Positions 1-5,752 of a DNA stretch of 6,245 nucleotides are shown one piece after another. The notes beneath the pieces are model-generated. The model saw only the letters and a program-made list of their open reading frames with translations. It was not told the DNA's origin and did not search any database. The first letter of the stretch is position 1; every line of letters begins with the position of its first letter. Source of the stretch: Acidobacteriota bacterium. Lineage in GTDB: Bacteria > Acidobacteriota > Terriglobia > Terriglobales > Acidobacteriaceae. Position numbers and translations under genes: made by a program. The stretch lies in the NCBI GenBank assembly GCA_021810175.1, contig JAJZJJ010000188.1, forward strand, positions 1 through 6,245, in the 5' to 3' direction.

Positions 1-703
1 ATCTTGCGGCGATCGCCAGCCCTGTAGCCCCCAGCCGCAGCTTCATCCAGTTCGGACGAACCATCAGGGCGCCTGTCAGCAGCGCATTCACCGCCATCAG
101 CACGAACGAGATTCCGTACACCCCGGTCACTGGCGCGAGGCGCGTCAGCCACAGGTTGTCCACCTGCGAGTAGCCCAGCTGGTCCCACGGAACGCTCGTG
201 ATGCGGGCCGCCGCCAGCTCCAGCGCCGCCCACAGGAACGGAGCGGCCACCAGCGCCCAGCCCGCCCCCATGCGCTTCCGCAAAAACGCCAGCAGCAGCC
301 CGAAAGCACCAAAATACAGCCCCAGAACCGCCGAGAACAGAAAGACGATGCCTGCCGCCCCCACTGGAGCAACATGCGCGTACAGGTGCATCGTCTGGTA
401 GATCCAGTAGCAGTTCAGGATGTACCACAGCAGCCCGCAGAGCCATCCCACCAGAGCCGCGCGCCGGATATACCGGGGATGCCCGGCCATCCCCTCGGAG
501 AGCAGCGCATACAGCAGGGGTACCAGTGCAATCCACGCCAGCGCGGCGCGCCACGGCGGCAACGGACCCGCTACGGGAAAGCAGAAGTCAAGGAGGACAG
601 ACGAGATGAGGCCGAGAATTACAGACAATCCAAATGAACCGGTTCCAAAATTAGGCAGACGCGTGGAAGGCACGCTCACTGTGGAAGCCACGGCTGTCTC
701 CAT
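1..703 (-). CDS. lnt: Apolipoprotein N-acyltransferase, N-terminal part (runs off left edge)
   Basis: Lnt transfers an acyl chain from phospholipid to the N-terminal cysteine of apolipoproteins at the periplasmic face of the inner membrane, the last step of lipoprotein maturation. The ATG at 703-701 opens 234 codons that continue past base 1. Visible are hydrophobic segments at about residues 24-40, 52-68, 83-99, 111-140, 146-166 and 187-212. The family's N-terminal signatures are present: 'WIALVPLL' near 57, 'GLLWYILNCYWIYQT' near 90, and the block 'WAALE...VPWDQLGYSQ' then 'LAPVTGVYGISF' at about 158-200. The nitrilase-like periplasmic domain with the catalytic Glu-Lys-Cys lies outside the window, so activity cannot be judged. 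An AAAGGA Shine-Dalgarno (715-710) sits 6 nt before the start and overlaps the last codons of the small upstream gene, which suggests translational coupling. The family call is strong; completeness is unknown. Confidence 0.9.
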   Translation of the reverse strand, partial: METAVASTVSVPSTRLPNFGTGSFGLSVILGLISSVLLDFCFPVAGPLPPWRAALAWIALVPLLYALLSEGMAGHPRYIRRAALVGWLCGLLWYILNCYWIYQTMHLYAHVAPVGAAGIVFLFSAVLGLYFGAFGLLLAFLRKRMGAGWALVAAPFLWAALELAAARITSVPWDQLGYSQVDNLWLTRLAPVTGVYGISFVLMAVNALLTGALMVRPNWMKLRLGATGLAIAAR

Positions 704-705
704 GA

Positions 706-927
706 CTAGTCCTTTCGGAAGAGCTCAATCACATCCTCGGAGAAGCTGAGCACGATGACGATCAATGAGCCAATGACTCCGAAAAAGAAGAGACCGGTGA
801 CGACATCCATCAATCCGTGGGCAAAAGCAGTCACATCGGCATTGTAAATCAGTCTCTTTGCGTCTTCCCGGCCCCAGGGCGACCGACGGGCCAAATCGCA
901 TGATCCAAACGGTTTCCGGGGACACAT
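706..927 (-). CDS. Small single-pass membrane protein, unknown function, coupled to lnt
   Basis: This is a 73-residue protein I cannot name. The N-terminal 38 residues are polar and basic with two cysteines (residues 2 and 10). A single hydrophobic helix follows at about residues 45-62 (TGLFFFGVIGSLIVIVLS), then an acidic/amphipathic tail ending FRKD. The ATG at 927-925 is supported by a GAGGAG Shine-Dalgarno 7 nt upstream. An internal Met (codon 810-808, just before the helix) could give a 34-residue form, but its upstream bases look weaker. The TAG stop is 2 nt before the lnt ATG and the lnt ribosome site lies inside the last codons, so the pair is probably one transcript with coupled translation. 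I have a loose recollection of similar short 'FF..IGS..V....F.EDV.ELF' proteins in acidobacteria, unverified. A role in lipoprotein or envelope biology is only inferred from position. Confidence 0.65.
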   Translation of the reverse strand: MCPRKPFGSCDLARRSPWGREDAKRLIYNADVTAFAHGLMDVVTGLFFFGVIGSLIVIVLSFSEDVIELFRKD

Positions 928-1105
928 GAGTAATCTCCTCAGCCCAATTCCCCGTGTGTATACTCACCGCGTGGCGGCGGTGTGTGCGGGGCCAAGCCTG
1001 GTCAGCGCCACTCTCATCGTCCCTTGCACGGAGCGTGGCGCACACCTCCCGCCGGATGGCGTGTTTTCCGCGGGGAATGAAAGTGTCGAGCCTCTTCAGG
1101 GTGCT
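928..1105. other. Divergent intergenic region between the lnt pair and ugd
   Basis: These 178 bp must hold promoters for both directions. A GTATAC palindrome at 958-963 gives a -10-like hexamer on each strand (TATACT at 959-964 plus; TATACA at 962-957 minus), but neither has a convincing -35 at 16-18 bp. An 8-bp direct repeat GCGTGGCG occurs at 969-976 and 1033-1040. Imperfect inverted arms GGTGTGTGC (979-987) and GCGCACACC (1038-1046) overlap this area. No transcription factor can be named from these. Confidence 0.35.
935..940 (-). promoter_or_regulatory. Ribosome binding site deciding the start of the small membrane protein
   Basis: On the minus strand GAGGAG lies 7 nt before the ATG at 927-925. 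It is the strongest Shine-Dalgarno match in the left part of the window and is the main reason for choosing the 73-residue form over internal starts. Confidence 0.6.
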
Positions 1106-2518
1106 ATGCGCGGCTCTTTGTCGATTACCGTAATCGGTTCCGGATACGTGGGGCTGGTTGTTGCTGTATGTTTCGCCGAGATCGGCCACCAGGTCTTCTG
1201 CGTCGACAAGGATGAAGCCCGAATCCTGGCGCTGCGCCGGGGGATCTCGCCCATCCACGAAGAATTTCTGCCGGAACTGCTCCGAAAGCCTCGGCCCAAT
1301 CCAATCGAGTTCACGACGGATCTGCATTCGGCCACACTGCGGGCTGAGGCCGTTTTCATTGCGGTTGGCACGCCCCGGAACTGCACCGGGGGAGCCGATC
1401 TTTCCTTCGTTGACGCAGTGGCCGGCGAAATCGCGCGATCCATCGACAGCTACAAAGTGGTCGTTGAAAAGAGCACGGTCCCGGTTTGCACGAGCGACTG
1501 GATTCGGCAGGTTCTTGAAAGCAAGGGCGTTGCGGGGAATCTCTTTGATGTCGCATCCAACCCCGAATTTCTGCGCGAAGGCAGCGCCGTGGTCGATTTT
1601 CTTCATGCCGATCGTGTGCTGATCGGAGCCGAGGCCAGCCGCGCTGCGGAAATCCTGCGGCAGATCTACATCCCGCTCACCACTGGCTCGTACTATCGCC
1701 GGCCCGACGCCGTGCCCGGTCCACGCAGCGAAGCCAGCCCCCCGGCCCTGCTGCACACCTCCGCCAGAGCCGCTGAAATCATTAAGCAAGCCTCCAACGC
1801 ATTCCTCGCCACCAAAATCTCCTTCATCAACGCTATCGCCCATCTCTGCGATGCGACTGGCGTCGATGTCGAACAGGTAGCGTGCGGCATTGGGGCAGAC
1901 CACCGAATCGGCCGCGATTTTCTGCATGCCGGCATCGGGTACGGCGGGCCCTGTTTTGCCAAGGACATAGCCGCTTTCCGCTCCGTTGCCGAACAGCTTG
2001 GAGTGGATTTTGGGCTGCTACGCGAAGTCGAGGAGATCAATGCCGCGCAAAAGGCCCGTTTCCTCCACAAAGTTCGGTCCGCCCTGGGGACCCTGCCGGG
2101 AAGGCATATTGGGGTTCTCGGCCTCGCCTATAAGGCAGGAACGGACGATATCCGGGAATCTTCGGCCGTCGCTGTGATCCGGCAATTGCACGAAGAAGGC
2201 TGCACGGTCACAGCTCATGATCCTGCCGCTATGGAGCGGTCAAAGGAAGTTCTCCCGCCCGGGCCGCGGATGTTCTACGCGTGCGATCCCTACGCAGCGG
2301 CGCACGACGCCGACGCGCTCCTCGTCCTGAGCGACTGGCCGGAATTCGCCGATCTGGAACTCCCGCGCCTTTACAGTACGCTGCGGAGACCCATTGTGAT
2401 CGACGGCCGCAATCTGTTGGACCCGGCGGTCATGGCGGAACACGGATTCACCTATCTCAGCGTTGGACGCCCGGCCGCGGCGCCCCGCGCAGCCTTGACC
2501 GGACTTAGCCGGCCGTGA
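1106..2518 (+). CDS. ugd: UDP-glucose 6-dehydrogenase
   Basis: This enzyme oxidises UDP-glucose to UDP-glucuronate with two NAD+ in the cytosol, feeding uronic acid into surface polysaccharide. The protein has 470 residues from ATG 1106. The N-terminal Rossmann fold begins almost at once with GSGYVGL (residues 11-17). Other family residues present are VGTP (about 87-90), EKSTVPV (121-127), SNPEFLREG (151-159), K227 and N231 in the central helix (IIKQASNAFLATKISF), catalytic C283 with D287 in GYGGPCFAKD, and YKAGTDDIRES (342-352) in the C-terminal UDP-binding domain. The frame stays open upstream to 926, but the 60 extra residues precede the dinucleotide fold without family character, and an AGGG motif lies just before 1106. 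The segment before the central helix (about 196-220) is longer than in short bacterial Ugds, as I recall for acidobacterial forms. It stands alone on this strand, converging on alaC. Confidence 0.93.
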   Translation: MRGSLSITVIGSGYVGLVVAVCFAEIGHQVFCVDKDEARILALRRGISPIHEEFLPELLRKPRPNPIEFTTDLHSATLRAEAVFIAVGTPRNCTGGADLSFVDAVAGEIARSIDSYKVVVEKSTVPVCTSDWIRQVLESKGVAGNLFDVASNPEFLREGSAVVDFLHADRVLIGAEASRAAEILRQIYIPLTTGSYYRRPDAVPGPRSEASPPALLHTSARAAEIIKQASNAFLATKISFINAIAHLCDATGVDVEQVACGIGADHRIGRDFLHAGIGYGGPCFAKDIAAFRSVAEQLGVDFGLLREVEEINAAQKARFLHKVRSALGTLPGRHIGVLGLAYKAGTDDIRESSAVAVIRQLHEEGCTVTAHDPAAMERSKEVLPPGPRMFYACDPYAAAHDADALLVLSDWPEFADLELPRLYSTLRRPIVIDGRNLLDPAVMAEHGFTYLSVGRPAAAPRAALTGLSRP

Positions 2519-2536
2519 CCATCCGCTGCATCGGCA

Positions 2537-3742
2537 TCAAAGGGCTGCTGAGCCGCTGTTGGCAGGGAGAGGCTGCTGCAGCATGTGCCGAATACCGCGC
2601 AGCGCCTGCCGTGTGCGCTCCTCGTTCTCGATCAGCGCAAACCGAACATGGCCATCGCCGTACTCGCCGAAACCGATGCCGGGACTCACCGCCACCTTCG
2701 CCTCCTGCAGCAGCCGCTTCGAGAACTCCAGCGAACCCATCTCCCGGTACGGCTCCGGAATCGGCGCCCACACAAACATCGTGGCTTTTGGCGACGCGAC
2801 TTCCCAACCGGCCTTGTCGAGGCCTGCGATCAGGCAGTCTCGCCGCCGCCGATAGTTGTCCCGAATCTCCGTCACGCATTGTTGCGGGCCTTCGAGCGCC
2901 ACAATCCCGGCAACCTGGATCGGCGTGAATGTCCCGTAGTCGAAGTAGCTCTTCAGCCTCCCCAATGCCGCCACCAGCTCAGGATTCCCCACCATGAACC
3001 CGATCCGCCACCCCGGCATGTTGTAGCTCTTCGAGAGGGTGAAGAACTCCACCGCGATATCCTTCGCTCCCGGCACCTCCAGGATGGAAGGAGCACGGTA
3101 CCCGTCGAAAACGATGTCGGCGTAGGCCAGGTCGTGGACCAGCCAGATTTCATGCTGCCGGCAGAGCGCCACGACGCGTTCGAAAAAGCTCAGATCCACG
3201 CACTGCGTCGTCGGATTGGCCGGAAAATTCAGAATCAGCATCTTCGGCCGCGGATACATCAGCGGGATCGCCTGCTCCAGCTCCGCCAGAAAATCGCTTG
3301 AATTGTGAATCGCAACGCTCCGGATCGTCGCCCCGGCAATCACCGGACCATAGATGTGGATGGGATAGCTCGGGTTTGGCACCAGCACCACGTCTCCCTG
3401 GTCCAGGGTGGCCAGGCAAAGATGCGCGATGCCCTCCTTCGACCCGATTGTCACAATGGCTTCCGTGTCAGGGTTTAGATTCACGCCATAGCGCTTGTCG
3501 TACCAGTTGCAGATCGCCCGGCGCAGACGCGGAACTCCCTTCGACAGCGAGTACCGGTGCGTCTCCGGACGACGGGCCGCCTCGATCATCTTCTCGACAA
3601 TATGTTTCGGCGTCTCTCCATCCGGATTTCCCATTCCGAAGTCGATGATGTCCTCGCCTCGACGGCGCGCCGCCGCCTTCAGCTCGCCCGTAATGTTGAA
3701 TACGTATGCGGGTAAACGGCGAATGCGTGGAAACTCGTGCAC
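2537..3742 (-). CDS. alaC: Alanine aminotransferase, AlaC type (class I PLP enzyme)
   Basis: This is a fold-type I PLP aminotransferase expected to interconvert pyruvate + glutamate and alanine + 2-oxoglutarate in the cytosol. The 401-residue product matches E. coli AlaC (412 residues) as I remember it along its whole length: '[15 protein letters not shown]' near the start, '[13 protein letters not shown]' (about 33-45), 'IVTIGSKEG' (about 96-104), NPTTQ with PLP-contacting N176, D204 and Y207 in '[13 protein letters not shown]', Schiff-base lysine K238 in '[17 protein letters not shown]', R246, and substrate-carboxylate R367 in 'HVRFALIEN'. I chose GTG 3742-3740 because GAGAGGGA (3753-3746) lies 3 nt upstream and the homologue starts about there. 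An in-frame ATG at 3805 lies inside the preceding gene and adds 21 uncharacteristic residues. It begins 34 nt after the stop of the sugar dehydrogenase, so the two are probably co-transcribed. It is not a DegT-type sugar aminotransferase. Confidence 0.92.
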   Translation of the reverse strand: MHEFPRIRRLPAYVFNITGELKAAARRRGEDIIDFGMGNPDGETPKHIVEKMIEAARRPETHRYSLSKGVPRLRRAICNWYDKRYGVNLNPDTEAIVTIGSKEGIAHLCLATLDQGDVVLVPNPSYPIHIYGPVIAGATIRSVAIHNSSDFLAELEQAIPLMYPRPKMLILNFPANPTTQCVDLSFFERVVALCRQHEIWLVHDLAYADIVFDGYRAPSILEVPGAKDIAVEFFTLSKSYNMPGWRIGFMVGNPELVAALGRLKSYFDYGTFTPIQVAGIVALEGPQQCVTEIRDNYRRRRDCLIAGLDKAGWEVASPKATMFVWAPIPEPYREMGSLEFSKRLLQEAKVAVSPGIGFGEYGDGHVRFALIENEERTRQALRGIRHMLQQPLPANSGSAAL

Positions 3743-3745
3743 AGG

Positions 3746-3753
3746 TCCCTCTC
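3746..3753 (-). promoter_or_regulatory. Ribosome binding site supporting the GTG start of alaC
   Basis: Minus-strand GAGAGGGA ends 3 nt before the GTG at 3742, with its GAGAGG core 5 nt away. It lies in the 34-nt gap after the stop codon of the upstream dehydrogenase and favours the GTG start over the overlapping ATG at 3805. Confidence 0.5.
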
Positions 3754-3776
3754 TTCTCTTTTTCCTGAAATCTTCT

Positions 3777-5135
3777 TTAGCAGCGGACGATCTTGTCCGA
3801 CTCAATTCCGCGCGTCGCGTTCCGCGTGTCGATCACCAGCTGCGCATCCCGCACCAGACCCGCATAATCGTAAGCCGAATGATCGGTCACGATCATCACG
3901 CAGTCGTAGCCGCCCACATCCGACAGCGGCACGCTGTCCAGATTCAGATCGTAGTGCCGTCCCCGGCCCACCCGCGGGAAATAAGGATCGTTGTACGCCA
4001 CCTCAGCACCCCGCCGACGCAACAGCTCGATGATGGTCAGCGCCGGAGATTCCCGCAGGTCGTCGACGTCCTTCTTGTAGGCCACACCCAGCACCAGCAC
4101 CTTCGCCCCATTCAGCGGCTTGCGATGCCCGTTCAGCGCCTCCGCCGTCCGCTCCACAACGTAATATGGCATCCGGCTGTTGATCTCGCCGGCCAGTTCG
4201 ATAAACCGCGTCCGGAAGTCGAACTGCTTCGCCTTCCATGACAGGTAAAACGGATCGATCGGAATGCAGTGGCCGCCCAGGCCCGGCCCCGGGTAAAACG
4301 CCTGATACCCAAATGGCTTCGTCTTCGCCGCGTCGATCACCTCAAACACGTCGATATTCATTCGCTCGCACAGTTGCTTCAGCTCGTTCACCAGCGCAAT
4401 ATTCACCGACCGGTAGATATTCTCCAGCAGCTTGGTCATCTCCGCGGCCGCCGGCGACGACACCGGAATCGTGCGATTGAAGATGCTCCCGTACAGCGCA
4501 CATGCCGCTTCCCGCGAGGCCGGCCCGACACCGCCCACCACCTTGGGAATATCGCGCCGCGCGACCGTATCGTTTCCCGGATCCTCGCGCTCTGGAGAAA
4601 ATGCCACCAGAATGCCTTCGGCACCCGCCGCCGGTTCCGCTCGCAGTCCCGCCGGGTTGCCCGCCTCCAGCAGCGGCACCAGCAACTCTTCCGTCGTTCC
4701 GGGATAGGTCGTGCTCTCCAGCACCACTAACTGGCCCTTGCGCAGATGAGGAGCAATGGCCTGCGCCGTTCCCGTGATGTAACTCAAATCCGGTTCGTGG
4801 TACTCGTTCAGCGGCGTCGGAACGCATATGATCACCGCATCCATCTGGCTCACCAGCGCATAATCCCCTGTCGCCGAGAACCCGCGTCGCCGCGCCGACT
4901 GAATCTCCGCGGCTGGAATCCGCACAATGTACGATCCACCGGCGTTGAGAGCCTTCACCTTGGCCGGGTCAATATCGAATCCGGTGACCCGGAAGCCCTG
5001 CTCGCTGAACAGCAGCGCCAACGGTAAACCCACATAGCCCATTCCAACGATGCCGATCCGCGCCGTGCGCTCGGTGATCTTCCCGCCCAGTTCGGTTCCC
5101 GTTTCCGGTGAAATCCTGTCTTTTCCGCTGCTCAT
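3777..5135 (-). CDS. Nucleotide-sugar dehydrogenase, UDP-N-acetylhexosamine 6-dehydrogenase type (WbpA/WecC family)
   Basis: The family performs NAD-dependent four-electron oxidation of UDP-GlcNAc (WbpA) or UDP-ManNAc (WecC) to the uronic acid for O-antigen or capsule repeat units. In this 452-residue protein the Rossmann motif is GMGYVGLP (31-38). Then come CVPTPL (104-109), [11 protein letters not shown] (140-150), SPEREDPGN (180-188), K235 and N239 in '[20 protein letters not shown]', catalytic C290 and D294 in '[18 protein letters not shown]', and [13 protein letters not shown] (353-365) in the UDP-binding C-terminal domain. GGHCIPIDP and SPEREDPGN separate it from the Ugd branch. An Ala/Gly-rich loop at about 158-174 looks somewhat longer than in textbook members. 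The ATG at 5135 has only GAGAGAGA directly upstream, so initiation is not well defined; roughly 25 residues precede the Rossmann fold. It leads a two-gene unit with alaC. UDP-GlcNAc is my preferred substrate, but the sequence alone does not prove it. Confidence 0.9.
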   Translation of the reverse strand: MSSGKDRISPETGTELGGKITERTARIGIVGMGYVGLPLALLFSEQGFRVTGFDIDPAKVKALNAGGSYIVRIPAAEIQSARRRGFSATGDYALVSQMDAVIICVPTPLNEYHEPDLSYITGTAQAIAPHLRKGQLVVLESTTYPGTTEELLVPLLEAGNPAGLRAEPAAGAEGILVAFSPEREDPGNDTVARRDIPKVVGGVGPASREAACALYGSIFNRTIPVSSPAAAEMTKLLENIYRSVNIALVNELKQLCERMNIDVFEVIDAAKTKPFGYQAFYPGPGLGGHCIPIDPFYLSWKAKQFDFRTRFIELAGEINSRMPYYVVERTAEALNGHRKPLNGAKVLVLGVAYKKDVDDLRESPALTIIELLRRRGAEVAYNDPYFPRVGRGRHYDLNLDSVPLSDVGGYDCVMIVTDHSAYDYAGLVRDAQLVIDTRNATRGIESDKIVRC

Positions 5136-5321
5136 GTCTCTCTCATTCTAAAGAGCTGCACGCTCATCGGCGGATTTTCGCAGCAGATTTCCCCCGCATT
5201 CGTCATCCACGGCTGTCAGAAGATCCCGCAGCAGCCGAATCCTCGGCGGGGCCGGGCGCTCAGTGGTCTCCAGCGGAATTTTGCCCGGAAGAACTTCCAG
5301 ATTCGATCCGGTGTTTTTGAT

Positions 5322-5350
5322 TTGACTCCGTCATTGTGACGATCTAGCAT
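5322..5350 (+). promoter_or_regulatory. Predicted sigma70-type promoter reading toward the glycosyltransferase
   Basis: TTGACT (5322-5327) and TAGCAT (5345-5350) are separated by exactly 17 bp: five of six matches to the -35 consensus and four of six to the -10. Transcription would start near 5357, leaving a leader of roughly 395 nt before the ATG at 5753. It is the best promoter-like match I found; a promoter closer to the gene cannot be excluded. Confidence 0.4.
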
Positions 5351-5368
5351 GAATGTCCGTTGATGGAA

Positions 5369-5397
5369 TCCGAGGCTTCTCAGGGAGTCCGAGGCTT
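5369..5397 (+). repeat. Tandem 10-bp direct repeat TCCGAGGCTT, 19-bp period
   Basis: Two exact copies of TCCGAGGCTT lie at 5369-5378 and 5388-5397, so their starts are 19 bp apart, close to two helical turns. They sit just downstream of the predicted start site, where a repressor could bind the same DNA face twice. No regulator family can be assigned. Confidence 0.45.
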
Positions 5398-5582
5398 GGG
5401 CGCAGCCTGGAAGGCTGAGATAGGCTAGTTGCAGGCAATTCGCAGCGCCATGCCGACGGCCAAGCCGCTCTATCGCAAATTTAACGATGCAAAGCGGCCG
5501 GAGTTGATGTATCGTTCTAATTATTAAGGCAAAGTACCCTGCTCCCCCCGAACCGGTCCAGTGCAACAGTCGGATTATTTTT

Positions 5583-5594
5583 TCTGTCGACAGA
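5583..5594. repeat. 12-bp perfect palindrome TCTGTCGACAGA
   Basis: The dyad is perfect over 12 bp and lies immediately after a T-rich run (5574-5582) in the leader of the glycosyltransferase gene. It could be a dimeric regulator's operator or simply chance; there is no GC-rich stem plus T-tract arrangement to call it a terminator. Confidence 0.35.
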
Positions 5595-5752
5595 TAGAGA
5601 GCACGGTTTTTTCCGTAAGGTCCGCACGAAAGCAGTGACAGTCGGACTCCTGTTTATTCCGTAGTTTTCGGATACTTAACGACAGACTCTGGCAAGTGTC
5701 TGCAATGCAACGTTTTTCAACCTGCCTCGCAGATGGGACAGGATTTTGCGAT

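Larger units (their letters stand above)
5136..5752. other. Long divergent intergenic region, probably regulatory
   Basis: About 620 bp separate the minus-strand dehydrogenase from the plus-strand glycosyltransferase. By eye the right half is more AT-rich than the genes around it. I found no ORF with both a ribosome site and protein-like character. Contents worth recording: a plus-strand promoter (5322-5350), an inverted repeat GGAAG-AA-CTTCC (5287-5298), a 10-bp direct repeat (5369-5378 and 5388-5397), a small CAGCC/GGCTG hairpin (5403-5417), a 9-bp repeat ACAGTCGGA (5566-5574 and 5638-5646), a 12-bp palindrome (5583-5594), and two 4-bp-stem hairpins, ACGG/CCGT (5603-5616) and TCCG/CGGA (about 5658-5672). 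No known riboswitch or JUMPstart/ops motif was recognised. A promoter for the minus-strand pair must lie here, but I cannot point to a convincing one. Confidence 0.5.

Noticed and set aside
926..1105. 60-residue N-terminal extension of Ugd from ATG 926
   Set aside because: The extension has no protein-family character, the Rossmann fold normally starts within about ten residues of the N-terminus, and a better-placed start with an AGGG motif exists at 1106. The region is needed as promoter space.
725..1927. 400-codon open frame on the minus strand opposite ugd
   Set aside because: It is antisense to a well-supported dehydrogenase, its product has no family-like motifs and is of the Gly/Arg/Asp-rich type produced by GC-rich codon bias. 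It also overlaps the small membrane-protein gene in another frame.
2585..3301. 238-codon plus-strand frame opposite alaC
   Set aside because: Shadow of the alaC reading frame; the product is rich in Arg, His and Pro with no recognisable domain, while the opposite strand has all AlaC motifs.
3495..4241. 248-codon plus-strand frame across the alaC/dehydrogenase junction
   Set aside because: Antisense to two intact, motif-complete genes; no plausible domain or ribosome site.
5145..5150. TAGAAT as -10 for the minus-strand dehydrogenase-alaC unit
   Set aside because: A start from it would lie within a few bases of the ATG at 5135, and no -35-like hexamer stands at 16-18 bp upstream.
5450..5527. 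25-codon plus-strand ORF in the leader (basic, Tyr/Arg/Lys-rich peptide)
   Set aside because: The composition is protein-like but there is no Shine-Dalgarno before the ATG and no context; too short to support without conservation data.
5216..5566. 116-codon minus-strand frame in the long intergenic region
   Set aside because: No ribosome site, mixed Cys/Arg-rich composition with no clear fold or helix pattern, and it covers the repeats and the predicted plus-strand promoter. It could be part of a dispersed repeat but I cannot support it as a gene.
5599..5620. Possible terminator around ACGG-TTTTTT-CCGT
   Set aside because: Only a 4-bp stem with the T-run in the loop rather than after the stem; not an intrinsic terminator.
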